From positions 6,262,001-6,326,000 of the forward strand of contig NW_025408671.1 of NCBI RefSeq assembly GCF_020360975.1: a DNA stretch of 64,000 nucleotides, written 5' to 3'. The position numbers and the translations under genes were made by a program. How positions within the stretch are numbered: position 1 is the first letter of the stretch; each line of letters starts with the position of its first letter. Shown one piece after another: positions 1-11,568 of this stretch. The notes beneath the pieces are model-generated. The model worked only from the letters and a program-made list of their open reading frames with translations, did no database searches and was not told where the DNA came from. The DNA is from Hirsutella rhossiliensis (taxonomy: Eukaryota > Ascomycota > Sordariomycetes > Hypocreales > Ophiocordycipitaceae).

Positions 1-2580
1 CGATTTTAAAGAACCTTTCGGTATTACTAAAAAACAATAGATTAAGCGATACGTATAACCGAGCTTTATAAAGCAATTCGATAAGAAGATTCTATAGGAA
101 CTTAGTAAGTCTTAGAATAAGAAGAGTAGCTTTAATAAGCTCCCTGCCCCTTTTAAAGATACGGATCGTATAGTATACGAGCTTTTCTAACGAGATAGGA
201 AGTATAAGTAGAATATCTCTAATAGTAAGATTAAAGTCTAGATTAACTTTTAACTTTATAATTCCTTAACTCTTATATATACGAACTAGCGAAAGAGAAG
301 AAAGTAAAATAAGGTAAAGGAAGAGGAGGAATCTCCTTTATTCTTAAGTTCTTCTCTCCCTTCGCCTCGTATAAACTAGCTAAATATATAAGACGAGGTA
401 AAGAAGGAGGAACGTATTTCTTTAGCTTCTTATACGAGCAATAGTTCTCTTTTGTGTTTCTTTTAAGTAAGTCTAAGCCTTTCCCCTTAAGATAAAACTA
501 ATAACTAGAAGGATACCGCTTAAGGTCGTATAACGACCCTATTACTAGACTAAGTAGTATCGCTATAAGCCCCCGAAAGCGGCCCGTCGTACTATATACG
601 CCGCATTTAAGAAAGACGACTAATTTAGATAAAGAAGCGAAGCGTATATAAAGACTAGATATTTTTAACGTCTTCTTATACGAAGTCTTAAAGTTAGGCT
701 TAGAGAGCTTATAGTAGAGGGTCCCCTTAGAGGTCTAGGTTAACGATAGGCTCGTAATTTCGCTAGAGAAGTATATACTAGGAGAATAAGTATATATTCG
801 TACGAGATAAAGAGTTTTCCTTATAAACTACTATACCCCCCCGTACGAGATAGTAGTAAGTAATAAGATCGGAAGTTAGCTACTTTACTAATACTCTTAG
901 ATTCGCTATCGAAGTCTAATATACGAAGGTAAGAAAGGCCGTCGATAGTCGTCGATTCTATCTTCGTAAAAAAGGGAAAGCTCTCTTATATACTAAGCTA
1001 TTATTTCTTCTAAAAGAAAGGAATCGATATCGTAGTCTTTAAGCGGTTTAAGCATCGTACGAAGCGCTGCTCGGTTATTATCCTCTTCGTCCTAGCTTAG
1101 AGGGATGCCCTAATTACGTATATCTTACCTATAATAGAGGTCTATTAGGATCCTAGAAAGAATATATTAGCGATTTCTTTACGTATAGATCTTATACTTA
1201 TTCTAAGGGGATATAAAATTAGCAAATTCGTCTTATAGAATCGTACTATAAATTGCATATAATGCAATTTAATTAGTAAGGGAATCTTTAATAAAGAAAG
1301 TATATTCTATAAGCTCGTTAAAGAAAGACTAATAGAATAAGTTAGTATAGATATATTCTATACGAAAGGGGAAAAGTTTATACTATCTACCGATTAGTTA
1401 CCCCTTTCCTTAACTAAGACTACTAGCTTTTAATACGTACGTTCCTTGTACTCGGGCTATATATATAGTAAGAGTTAATTCGTTCCCCTTATCGGTACTA
1501 GTGCTAATTCCCTGCCTCGTCCTTATACGAGATTTAAGCTAGGTTAGCTTAAGTAAGCATTACTTAGGCTACTACCTAGAGAGGCGTTTCAACGCTATAA
1601 TCCGAGCGAGTAAAGAATAGCCGCATCCCGAGCCGCTATATCGTACGTAAATACTACTTAAGAGTACTTAAAGATATAGTTATAGATCGGCCAACGTAAA
1701 ACCAAATAATATACCGTAAGTACGTATTAATATAGGCGTATATCTAAAACCCGAATTTCTTTAGTTTCTCGTACCTATCGAGGCACTAAAGGAAATTTAG
1801 TCCTAGGACTAAGAAGTCTATACGATGCTTAAAGTTCCCTTCTCGACGTCGTTAAACTTCCTTAGGGAGAATTAACCGATAGAAATTATAGAGGCGATTT
1901 TACGAGACTAAGATATTTCCCTTTTATCGTACGTAGTAATAAAGGTAGCCTCTCCTAAAGCCTCGAATTATAGAAGACTCTTAGAGGTCTTTTTCGAGGA
2001 ATGCGATTATAACTTAAAGGGCAGCCTCTCTTTCTTTACTCGTACGGAAACGTCTTTTTATCCTATTCTCCTAGCGGATACGTCGAATTATAGAAGGAGA
2101 TACTTAGAGCCTATCTTAATGCTAGATATCTTAAAGGATAGAAGCGTTATTAAATCCGTAGGTATAAAAGTAAAAGCGTACGCGTTAAATAAGCTAGTCT
2201 AATACTTGAGTGTGCTATTGCCGGGTAAGGCCCTACGACGTAAGAGATATCTTAAGGGTTCGTAGGCTAATACTCTAACTCCCTTATACGGAAAGTATTT
2301 AATTAACTTAGCGAAGAATCTCTTAGTTTAGCGCCTTAGTAGTATAAATTTCGGCAATATCCTCGTACAACGACTTAAGATTAACCTGCCGCGATAGTCC
2401 CTAAGTAGAAAGCTAGCGCTAAAGAGTCCGTAGGCTAATAGATTAATGCCCTTAGGCGATAAGGCGCTCGTTTATACGCTAGAGGATGATCTAGTTAGAA
2501 TATCCTTAATAAAAAGAAGAAAGAATCACGTCTCGTATATACTCGAGGTCTTTTGCTGGTCGCATTGTAAAGAGTAGAGA
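1..2580. repeat. RIP-mutated AT-rich block, origin unknown
   Basis: CpA and TpG dinucleotides are nearly absent while TpA, and still CpG, are common; this is the pattern left by repeat-induced point mutation on CpA sites. No long open frame survives on either strand. Conceptual reading between about 1000 and 2200 on the plus strand gives protein-like stretches broken by TAG/TAA stops, so this was probably once coding repeat DNA, but I could not assign it to a family. Composition returns to normal at about 2580. Confidence 0.75.
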
Positions 2581-3021
2581 CTAAGTGTATAATCTAAATT
2601 GAAGACATTTTTATAAATAAAGTGGTATAGTAATTTAGTGGGTTTAGGTTTTGGCACACTTTGCGGACCTTAGCTAATGTGCCACCGTAGCGTGGCGCGA
2701 TCTTTGCCTTATCCACCTAACAGTCCCTAAACCAAAGGAGGCATATTAAGGGGAAGTCGCGGCCTAGGGAATCAGCCGAGTCAAGGCATTGATACTATCA
2801 CCCCCTGATGCCTCAATGGCTCCTAGCGGCAGGACGCCTAAAGGGCATGACTCTTATATATACAGGGACATCTCAATGTCTTTTTCTAGTTAGTTATATC
2901 GGCTTATAGAGGGTATCTGTACCTATAAAGCCCCTCACTTGTCTGCATAAATTCATCTTTTTAAGACGCCCTGCGCCTTCCAACGCGTTTGAAACCCTCT
3001 GCTTAAGAATTAGCCGTTGCT
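2581..3021. other. Non-RIP region upstream of the glycosyltransferase gene
   Basis: Normal base composition after the RIP block. It holds the presumed promoter of the gene starting at 3022, with a TATA-like run (tcttatatatacag) near 2850. No coding region is seen. Confidence 0.45.
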
Positions 3022-4292
3022 ATGACTACTAGAATTTCGGAATGGCTCCTGTATGCCCGTCAGGCTCTACGCCGCCCGAATCGTGCCACCACAAGCTTAA
3101 GGACCCTTAACAGTAGTCCTAGTCTCCCTGGTATTTTATCCTCAAAGCTATTTCGTTTTATCGCGAGCATTTTCATCGCCAGTCTTACCCTTATTCTACT
3201 TATCCGAAACCACAACGCTCTGCTTACGGTGCCTGCATGGCCTCAATCGAATAACGACCACGCCGCTCAGCCGCCTGACCTTACCCGCGTTGTCGATATT
3301 GACTGGTCGAGATTTGCCTACACCCAGTATGTCACGAATAGTGACTACTTATGCAACTCAGTCATGCTCTTCGAGACATTACACCGACTCGGCAGCAAGG
3401 CCGACCGAGTTATGATGTATCCATCTTATATGGTCGACCCGGAAGCGTCTGAGGCTAATACTAATGACGCACGATTGTTAATCAAGGCTCGTGATCAATA
3501 TCGTGTGCATCTAGTACCTATATCTGTGCAGCACAGAAACAGCGCCGACAGTATGTCTCCTATTGCGTATTTACCCGATAGTTTGCCTAGGCTTCCTATC
3601 TTGTTCTAACAAGGGCCTCTATAGATACATGGGCCGATTCTTTTACAAAGCTGCTTGCCTTCAACCAAACACAGTATAGCCGGGTTCTTTCCCTCGACTC
3701 CGACTCCGTTATAATGCAAACAATGGACGAGTTGTTTCTTTTACCGCCTTGTTCGGTGGCAATGCCTCGTGCCTACTGGCTCTATCCCGACAAAAAAATC
3801 CTATCGTCGCAAGTGATGCTAGTTCAACCGAGTACTGTTCAGTTCCAACGCGTCATGGACAGGATAAAGAGCGCAAATGGTATCGATTATGACATGGAAA
3901 TTGTCAATGGCTTATATCAAGATAGCGCTCTAGTCCTTCCCCACCGTCCGTACAACCTTATCACAGGTGAATTTCGTACAGACGACCATACGAGCTATCT
4001 CGGTTCTGATCGGGAAGTATGGGATGCTGTTACTATCTATAACGAAGCTAAGTTTGTGCACTTCTCAGACTGGCCGGTTCCTAAGCCGTGGATCTTGATG
4101 CCGGATGACCTGCGAGGCGAGAAACAGCCCAAGTGCCATGCCCAAGATAGCGTGGAGCAGTGTGCTGACAGAGAGATATGGAATAACTTCTACAACGGCT
4201 TTCAAAAGCGCCGAGAGGTAATAACCCTGTTCCCTTCCGAAATACGATCCAGGAACTATAGTATCCCTCTGACCGCCGCTAACCTAATATAG
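3022..4292 (+). CDS. GT8-type glycosyltransferase (GNT1-like), type II membrane protein
   Basis: Two exons, 3022-3550 and 3625-4292, joined across a 74-bp intron (GTATGT donor, TCTAAC branch, TAG acceptor), give 398 residues. A short basic N-terminus is followed by one membrane segment at about residues 43-61, the layout of a Golgi type II enzyme. A conserved DWSRFAYTQYVT block at about 94-105 and a DSDS (DxD-type) metal and nucleotide-sugar site at 201-204 match fungal family 8 transferases of the N-acetylglucosaminyltransferase GNT1 class. In that family the enzyme adds alpha-GlcNAc to glycans in the Golgi; the exact substrate here is inferred. The gene is an intact island between RIP-mutated blocks, and an LTR begins about 3 bp after its stop, so the last residues may have been altered by the insertion. 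Confidence 0.8.
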
Positions 4293-4294
4293 TA

Positions 4295-4562
4295 TGTTTG
4301 CTAGTATTGTTGCATTCAGGATACGTACCCTTTGCACTTGACATATCACGGATCCTGTAACAGGACTATTCCCCTTTGTTTAAGCCACTACCCCTTTTCT
4401 TATGCATATCTGCAATCTGTCCTCATTAGTTTATGCGTCGTTCCCTAAACTCTTCTACTCTCCTTAATCATAAATAGGGTTCTGGCTCACTCCTTCTTAG
4501 ATAGAGAAGACGAATCTCAAAGTATATGTTGACCCTTACCTTTCCAAATTACTACCCTGTGA
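4295..4562 (+). repeat. 5' LTR of the degraded plus-strand copia element
   Basis: This segment matches, in inverted orientation, the stretch at 57868-58135, over about 260 bp with scattered substitutions. It ends just before a GTTATGAGCCCGGT motif at 4565-4578, the primer-binding site position. Unlike the internal region it is not RIP-mutated. The exact left end is uncertain: TGTTTGC at 4295 or TATTG at 4305. Confidence 0.65.
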
Positions 4563-4564
4563 GA

Positions 4565-4578
4565 GTTATGAGCCCGGT
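4565..4578 (+). other. Copia primer-binding site, half-tRNA-iMet type
   Basis: GTTATGAGCCCGGT lies directly after the LTR. Its complement resembles the anticodon stem-loop of initiator tRNA-Met (…GGGCTCATAAC), the internal half-tRNA primer used by Drosophila copia and Ty5. The same 14-mer, or its RIP-mutated form, follows the 5' LTRs at 11497-11510 and 23441-23454. Confidence 0.7.
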
Positions 4579-7500
4579 TGGCCCTTAGCTGCGCCATCGG
4601 ATTCTCTTGCACCTACGTTTGGCATAAATCGTCTCTAAAAATCAGGGAACTAGTCGAAATCGAACCTCTTCGTTAAAATTAGCAATAAGGGGTAAAAAGG
4701 GGAGGTTTTTAAGCAGACCTTCCGGATCGGGACGAGGATTCCTCGAAGACACGAAAGACTAGGCGAAACGGCTGCCTAGCCTGCAAATCCCTAGGCCATC
4801 GATTATCACAATGCTAGCAGGTCTTCGAGGAAAACCGACCTAAAGGATTTAACCCTTTAAAGAGGTTATAAGAAACGATATAACAGTCTCTTAAGGAGGA
4901 CCCCTCGTTGCAGAAGAAGATAGACGAGATTCGGGTTGCTAAGAAATAGCAACGAACGCCGCCGCCCTTATTCGAGTCGCAAATTCGAGGAAAAATCGTT
5001 AGTATAGCAAATCCGGCCTTCGTCTTCCCCACGGATCAATAAGGCCAAAACCAACCGTTAGAGCCCTCTAATTATCCCCTACGAAAATCAGCTATCCTCG
5101 ACTCCGGTGCTTCCCTCGATATCTATAATACACTCTTATAATTCCGGTCCTTTAAGAAGGCACGAAGGGAATACCTTATTGCCGGGGAATTAACCGTACG
5201 GATAGAGGGATACGGAAGGGTGAATTTCACGATAAAATTACCTAATAGGTCTATATAAATTCTTCGACGAAAAAGGGTAGCTTTTTGCCCTTGATTTTTA
5301 ACGAGCCTGATTTCCTTCCGCCTTCTTCGAAAGGAAAGGATCTTCTAGGATATAACGTCTAAGCCGACGAGGCTAGTCTAGAAGAATTAGACTATCGGGC
5401 TTATCGAGGAAAAATTCGGTTAATTTATTCTCGAATTCCGACCTATCCTTAGGAAGGAACCTCTCGAGAAGTCAGCTTTCCCTGCTAGGAGGAATAGGTC
5501 TACTATAAAGGACCCTCTTCTAGCAGCCTAAGGAGACGGCATTCTTTAGCACGCACGACTTAGTTACCCGGGCCCCTTAGCTTTGCATAAGCTAGGCTAA
5601 TAATAAGGCGTACGAATAAGGGGCCTAAAGACCGTCGAATGCGAATACTACGGTTAAGGAAAGACTAGGAGACGAATTTCTAGACGAACGCCTTTACGGC
5701 CGGACTAGCCGTGTAAGGAAATTTAGGTCGACTAGACCGACGTCTCTAGGGATTAGGAAAGCTTCGTTAGGGTAATGTTTTTTATAGACGCTTTTTTAAG
5801 GATAGTTTTCCCCTATTTCTTACGGACCTACCTAAGCAAGTATAACTAGTCTGCCCTCCGGGACTTCGTTAACTAGATAAAATCCTACTTTAGCTACGAG
5901 GTAAAGAAGATATAGTCTAACGGAGAGCTATTTACGAAGGATATCTTAAATTAGCTTCGAAAAAGGGGCATTTTACCCCTCCCGTTAGCACCGAATACCT
6001 AGGCCTAGAACGGAGGGGTAGAAAGATTAGGGGGTGCTATAATAGAAAGGGCCCGTACGATAAGACTTACTGCAAGGCTTCTATACGACCTTTAGAGGGA
6101 AGTTGTTAAGACCGCCTATTACCTTCGGAACCGGACCCTAAGGGACCCTAGGGGACTAAGGGACTATAGGGACCTAGAGACCCTTTTTAAGACCTAAGGA
6201 ATAGACTAGAAATCCCCCCTTAAGCTCTTTACGAAGAAGAGGGCCTCGCTAGCCTACCTTTATGCCTATAGCTATAAGGCATACGCAATAACTACCGATA
6301 TATAGCTAAAAAGGAAGAAGAAAAGAAAGCTTAATCCTAGAGCCTTTATTAGTTACCTCGTTAGTTATAATTCTACGAATATCTTTTAGATCTAGATTCC
6401 TCTTCTATAGAAGGTTATTTCGACTAGGGATATAATTTTCGATGAATCTAGCTTCTTCGACGGAAAGAGGGATTAATAGCCCCTCTTACTCTCTTAACGT
6501 TAGCTAATTTAAAAGATTTAAATCCCCCCTTCCTAATAGTCTTAAGAAGAGGTCCTAGATAAGGAAACGGAAGAAGAAACCGACGTCGAAGTAGTCGAGG
6601 ATAACGCTAACTTCGAGGAAGAAGAAAAAGAGGAAGCTACTAGATTAGATAATCTAGACGAAGAAGGAGACTATAGGAAAGCGGTAGAACTAGAATACGC
6701 CTACCTACCTACGCCTCCTCTTACGGAATAAGAAGAAGATCTAGAAGCAGCTTTCTCTATTAGTCTTCCCGTCTCGACCCCTAAGGGGGTAGGAAAGGCA
6801 CCTCTCTTAAAGGATTACCCGGCTGCCTTTTTATCCCTACTTTAAGAAGCAAAGGAAGGTATAGGGCCCGATACGGATACGAAAGAAGACTAACCTCTCC
6901 CCTATTTCGATTATTTTTCCGACTTCTACCTAACGCCTATAGAAGACGGTTCCCACGGAGCGTTCATAGCAGGCCGGCTCTTTAAGCCATAGCTATTAGC
7001 AAGGAAGGTATATAAAAGAGACCTCCCGGACCTACTAGTAAACTAGAAGCAGCTAGAAAAACACCCCTTTAGAGACTAGTTTTTCTAGGCCTAGAAAGAC
7101 CACCTAGCCTTATATAAAGAGATAGGGTCTTTCGAAGAGGTCCTTAAGGAAAAAGCAAGAGGAAAATAGGTCCTTAGCTATAAATAGGTCTTTATCTATA
7201 AGACTAATAAACACGGCTTCCTTTAAAAATATAAAGCCCGGCTAGTTATCTATAGGAATTAATAGGAAAAAGGGGATCTACCTACTAAGGCAACCACCCT
7301 AGCAGGGATGTCTTTTCGGACCCTTATAGCTATAGTAGTAGAATTCGACCTCGAGCTCGAATAGATAGATATAGTTAACGCCTTTATTAACTGCCTACTT
7401 AAGGAAGAAGAAGTTATCTATATACGCCTTCTACTAGGTTTCTAATAGCTAGGAAAGGTTCTACGGCTTAAGAAAGCTCTATATAGACTACGAAGATTAC

Positions 7501-8852
7501 CCCTTCTTTAGCAATAGCATTTAATAGGTTCCCTTAAAGCCTTAGGCTTTAAGAAAGTCCCTTAGGAACTATATATAATATAGAAGGGTAAAATCATAGT
7601 CTTCTTCTACGTTAACGATATTATCTAGGCCTACCTAAAAGAGGAAGAAGCTGCTACTAGGGAGGCTATATAAGGCCTATAATAAAGGTATAAGATAACT
7701 AGGCTAGGGGAGCTAAAGTGGTTCCTAGGGATACGAATCCTTCGGAATAGGTCCTAACGGACTATCTAGCTTACCTAGGACGCCTATATCGATAAGGTCG
7801 CTTATAAATTCCTCCCTAATTCCCTTAATAAGAAGCTTCCCTCTACGCCTATATTAGACGAAGAGCTTTTGCTTAATCCGTCCTTTTAAGCTAGGGAGTA
7901 AGAGAAACACTAATATTAATAGAAGGTAGGCTCCCTGCTTTTTTTAGCTATTTTTACTAGACCGGATATCTCTTTTACGGTCTCCCGGCTAGCTAGGCAT
8001 AACTAGAATCCTAGCCCTAGGCATTAAGAAGTAGTAGATAGAGCTATCCTTTATTTCTATTTAACGAGATTATATAGTTTGCGCCTAGGAGGGTAGGGAA
8101 GGAAATAAGCTACCGAAATCTTCCTTTATTTAAGCGATTCGTCCTTTACGGATAATTCCTTAGATAGAAAGAGCTTATAAGGGTATATTATATCCCTTTT
8201 TAGAGGAACTATTATATAGAAAGCTTCGAAGTAAGCTACCGTTACTATATTAAGTATAGAGGTAGAGCTACTAGCTCTTTTAGAAGTATTAAAAGAAGCG
8301 ATTTTCCTTAGCCGGCTACTAATATCTCTACGACTATAAATCCCGACCCCGTTAGCTATAGAATACGATAATACGTAGACTATATATATTCTTACGGAGG
8401 AAAATAGTAAGCTATCGACCCGGCTATAGTATATTAATATCTATTAGTATTAGTTACGCTAAGAGGTCTAAAGGGGACTTATTTCTATCCGTTAGGTTCT
8501 AATAGTATTAATAAAAGCCGACGGTCTTACGAAGCCCCTACCGAAGTAGAAGCTAGCTGTCTTTTTATAGCAAATTAGGCTAAAAGACGTTCGAGAGAAG
8601 CTATCCTTAGAAGCCCGCCTTAAGAGTCTACGAGAGGAGCTAATAGCACGTAGGAGGAAGGAGACGTCTATAGCCGAAGAGAGGAATTAGGACTTATCTT
8701 AAAGGAGGGCCCCTAGCTTAATTAGGACTTATTCTTCTTAAAGGCCCCCTTTTTAGGGACATATCCTTAGAGAAGCCCCCCTTTCGTATAGGACTTAATT
8801 TCCTCCTTAGGCCCCTTTTTCTTAAAGTAGGTCTAAAAGAGCCTAGGGCTAA

Positions 8853-9322
8853 TATTACGACCACGGTTAGCGGGCCGTAAGAGAGCCGGCTACGTTTACG
8901 TAATAAGGCGGCTTAGAATAATAGTCGGGACGAGAAGTTACTTAGGCTTAGCTTACTTAGAGCGTATATAAGCTAAGTAAGCCTTATATAGATAGATTAC
9001 TACTTAGGAGCATAGCTTACGAGTAAGCTATAGTAAGCTATAAAGGGGATCACGGCTAGGACCGTAATCTAAGGATAGTCTCTATAGGTATATATAGCTA
9101 CCTACTTTTACTCCTTTAGATAGATAGCTCTCTAGCTTTTAATATAGATCTTTATTACGATTCTATCTCTAATTCTAATTACCTAGTTATAATCTACGGT
9201 CTACGACCTCTAACTTATTACTAATATAATATACTTATTATTACTTAGACCACGCCCTATTATATCTACTAATATAAACCCCTCGATAGGTTTATCCCTT
9301 AGGAATAATACTAGTCGTTATA
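8853..9322 (+). repeat. 470-bp RIP-mutated LTR, plus orientation
   Basis: The segment starts TATTACGACC and ends GTCGTTATA, as expected from a TGTTAC…ACA LTR after RIP. A 470-bp copy lies in the opposite orientation at 16653-17122; nearly all visible differences are C/T or G/A. I could not decide whether it is the 3' LTR of the element on its left or a rearranged LTR of the gypsy relic on its right. Confidence 0.7.
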
Positions 9323-11225
9323 GCTAAAACCCGGATTTCTTAAGTAAGGGATAAGTATAAACTAAGACCTCCTCTATACGCTTACTAGCCTAAAGCTATA
9401 TTTAGCTTTACCCTTTCTATAAGGGCAGGCTATAGCTAAGGGGGTATATCGTAAAGCGTAGCTTAATTTCGTAGTTCTCGGAGATATCTCTTAGTACGAG
9501 GGACCTAGGAAGCTAAAAAATAGGTTTTAAAGAAGGAGCTAAAAAGAGGTATAGAGAAGAGGGTAGGGGTATAAGGGGAAGTAAAAGTAGCGATAGCTTC
9601 CTATAGAGGTAGCGAGAGATAAGACGGATATACCGGTAACGGCTAGAAAGGAAGGGAAAAACTAGTAAAAAGCTCGGTAGTTAAAGGGATATTAGTAGCT
9701 TCTTTAAGTAAGATCTTCTTTATTAATTAAGATACTAAACGGGTATAAAGAGGGGCGTTAGATAGAGGAAAGAAGAAAAATAAAGGCAATATAATAATTA
9801 CTCCCCTACCTTTACTACTACTCCCGCGAGAATTAAATCTCTCTGCCCTGCCTATCCGACCCCTTACTTTTAATTTTACCTTTATATATTTTTATATACT
9901 TCTTATATCTCTCTTTATAAGAAGTTTAGTTCTATACTTTAATAGGGTTTCGAAAGTACTTATCCCTTAAACCTAACTAAGAAAGCGTCGTATTATACCT
10001 TTATTTAGAAGTATATTATATAATCTAGGTAAACGTATAATATCTATAAAATATACTTATAGTACTTATAAGTAAGTAGTATTTATAAATTATCTTTAAA
10101 TTCTCCTTATAGTTACTATTCTTATTATAAAGCTATAAAGGTATCGATATAGCAATAGCTATAGTATAGTCTCTTTTATATAGTACTAGTTAATATTAAA
10201 TTAATATAGCTTATTAGTTTTCTATAAGAATTTAAGGTATTTATTAGGTTTTAAATTTAAGTATTTCTTTAAAGTCTTTAAAGTATAGAGCGTATTCTCT
10301 AATTATAGTATTTTCCCTTAATATTAAGGGTAGTAGTATAAGTTTATTCTTATCTTTTATTTCTCTAGGTATTTTTTATTCTTTAAAGCTTATATTATCG
10401 ATACTTTATTATTCCTCTTTAGGTTATTATCCGAGTTTTATAAGTATAAGGGCTACGTTTATATCTTCTTTATTATATTATTTATAGACTACCTATTATT
10501 ATTATCGATTTTTATTTTATATATCTTCCTAGAATTATTTACCGTTCTTCTTAATCTAGTCTTAAGAGACTTCTTTAAGATAAGGGTATTTTAGTTCTAT
10601 AAATTTAACTTATTTCTATATTTTAAGATCCCTTTATTATATTATTATAAGGGTTTTCCTTAGTAGCTTTATAAACTATCTAGTACTGTTCTTATCGCTT
10701 AAGTATACTATATATTTATCGTTATAGTATATAGTCTAACTAAGGAGTTTATACTTTAGTTCCTATCTATTAATAGCGTTTAAGTATTTCTTACCTTTTA
10801 GGGCTAGTGCTTAGTAGGTTTTCTTCTCTTTATAAAGTTATCTATATTCTTTAAAGTAATATCTACGTTTCCTATAGTTAAAATACTTTCCTTTACTTTT
10901 TTATATTATATCTGGATCTATCCTACCTAGGTTAGTTATATAGGTATAGGTAATAGGAGTTTCGCGGTTCTTTTTATAGTTAGCGTATTAGTTAAAGTTA
11001 TTCTTATAAGAAGGGTTTTAGTTTCCTCTTTCTTATTTCTTTTCTTAGCGTCGCGTATACTATCTATTATCGATTTATACTACTATAGTAATATAGTCTA
11101 AGAGGTTATTAAGTCGATTTTCCTTATAAAGCTCGTCCTTAACTTCTTCTTTAAGCCTATCGTAGAATTATAATATAAAGGGTTCGTCGTCCTAATTAAG
11201 CTTTAAGGTAACTTAATAGAACTTC

Positions 11226-11494
11226 TGTCACACATAGGATATCAGCCTCCAACAGTCTGACCCCCTATTCGCACAGTCCGTTTCCACATTTCCCCACAGA
11301 AACTTCTAGGAGGCATCATCAACGCATCAGTGGCTTCCAGATGATCTGATCAGATGCTTCCATTCACTACCATTCCCTTCCATTCTCATATTCAGGCAGT
11401 CTATAAAGATCTCGCCTCTTTCCCACCTTAGATAGCAGAATCAAGAGTCTTCCAGTCCCTGATCTTTATGCCCACTTGCTCATCCTCCGTGCGA
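11226..11494 (+). repeat. 5' LTR of the young copia element
   Basis: A 269-bp direct repeat of 15243-15509, beginning TGTCACACATAGG and ending CGTGCGA. It differs from the 3' LTR only by one base in each of two C runs (CCCCC/CCCC and CCCC/CCC). Confidence 0.92.
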
Positions 11495-11568
11495 TAGTTA
11501 TGAGCCCGGTCTGCCATTGACTGGGTATCTTATTCTCGTTCATTCCGCTGCGCAGAATAGCTTCCACA

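Larger units (their letters stand above)
4295..8852 (+). mobile_element. RIP-inactivated Ty1/copia element, plus strand
   Basis: Read through stops, the plus strand still shows the copia order. A gag zinc knuckle CX2CX4HX4C lies at 4773-4814 (C-LA-C-KSLG-H-RLSQ-C). Integrase remnants are at about 5630-6050, including GGVERLGG with the catalytic Glu. The GYDSTNIF-type block follows at about 6350. The reverse transcriptase from about 7180 has WVFIYKTNKHGF, then LAGMSFRTLIAI, the VNAF region and a FFYVNDI palm box in which the expected YVDD has become YVND. RNase H remnants such as RPDISF run to about 8560. Many TAG/TAA codons replace CAG/CAA/TGG codons as RIP predicts. No matching 3' LTR of the 4295 family was found, so the 3' end is lost or overwritten. 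Confidence 0.75.

Noticed and set aside
4814..5032. 72-codon minus-strand frame in the copia relic
   Set aside because: It lies in RIP-mutated DNA antisense to the gag/integrase remnant and is a chance frame.
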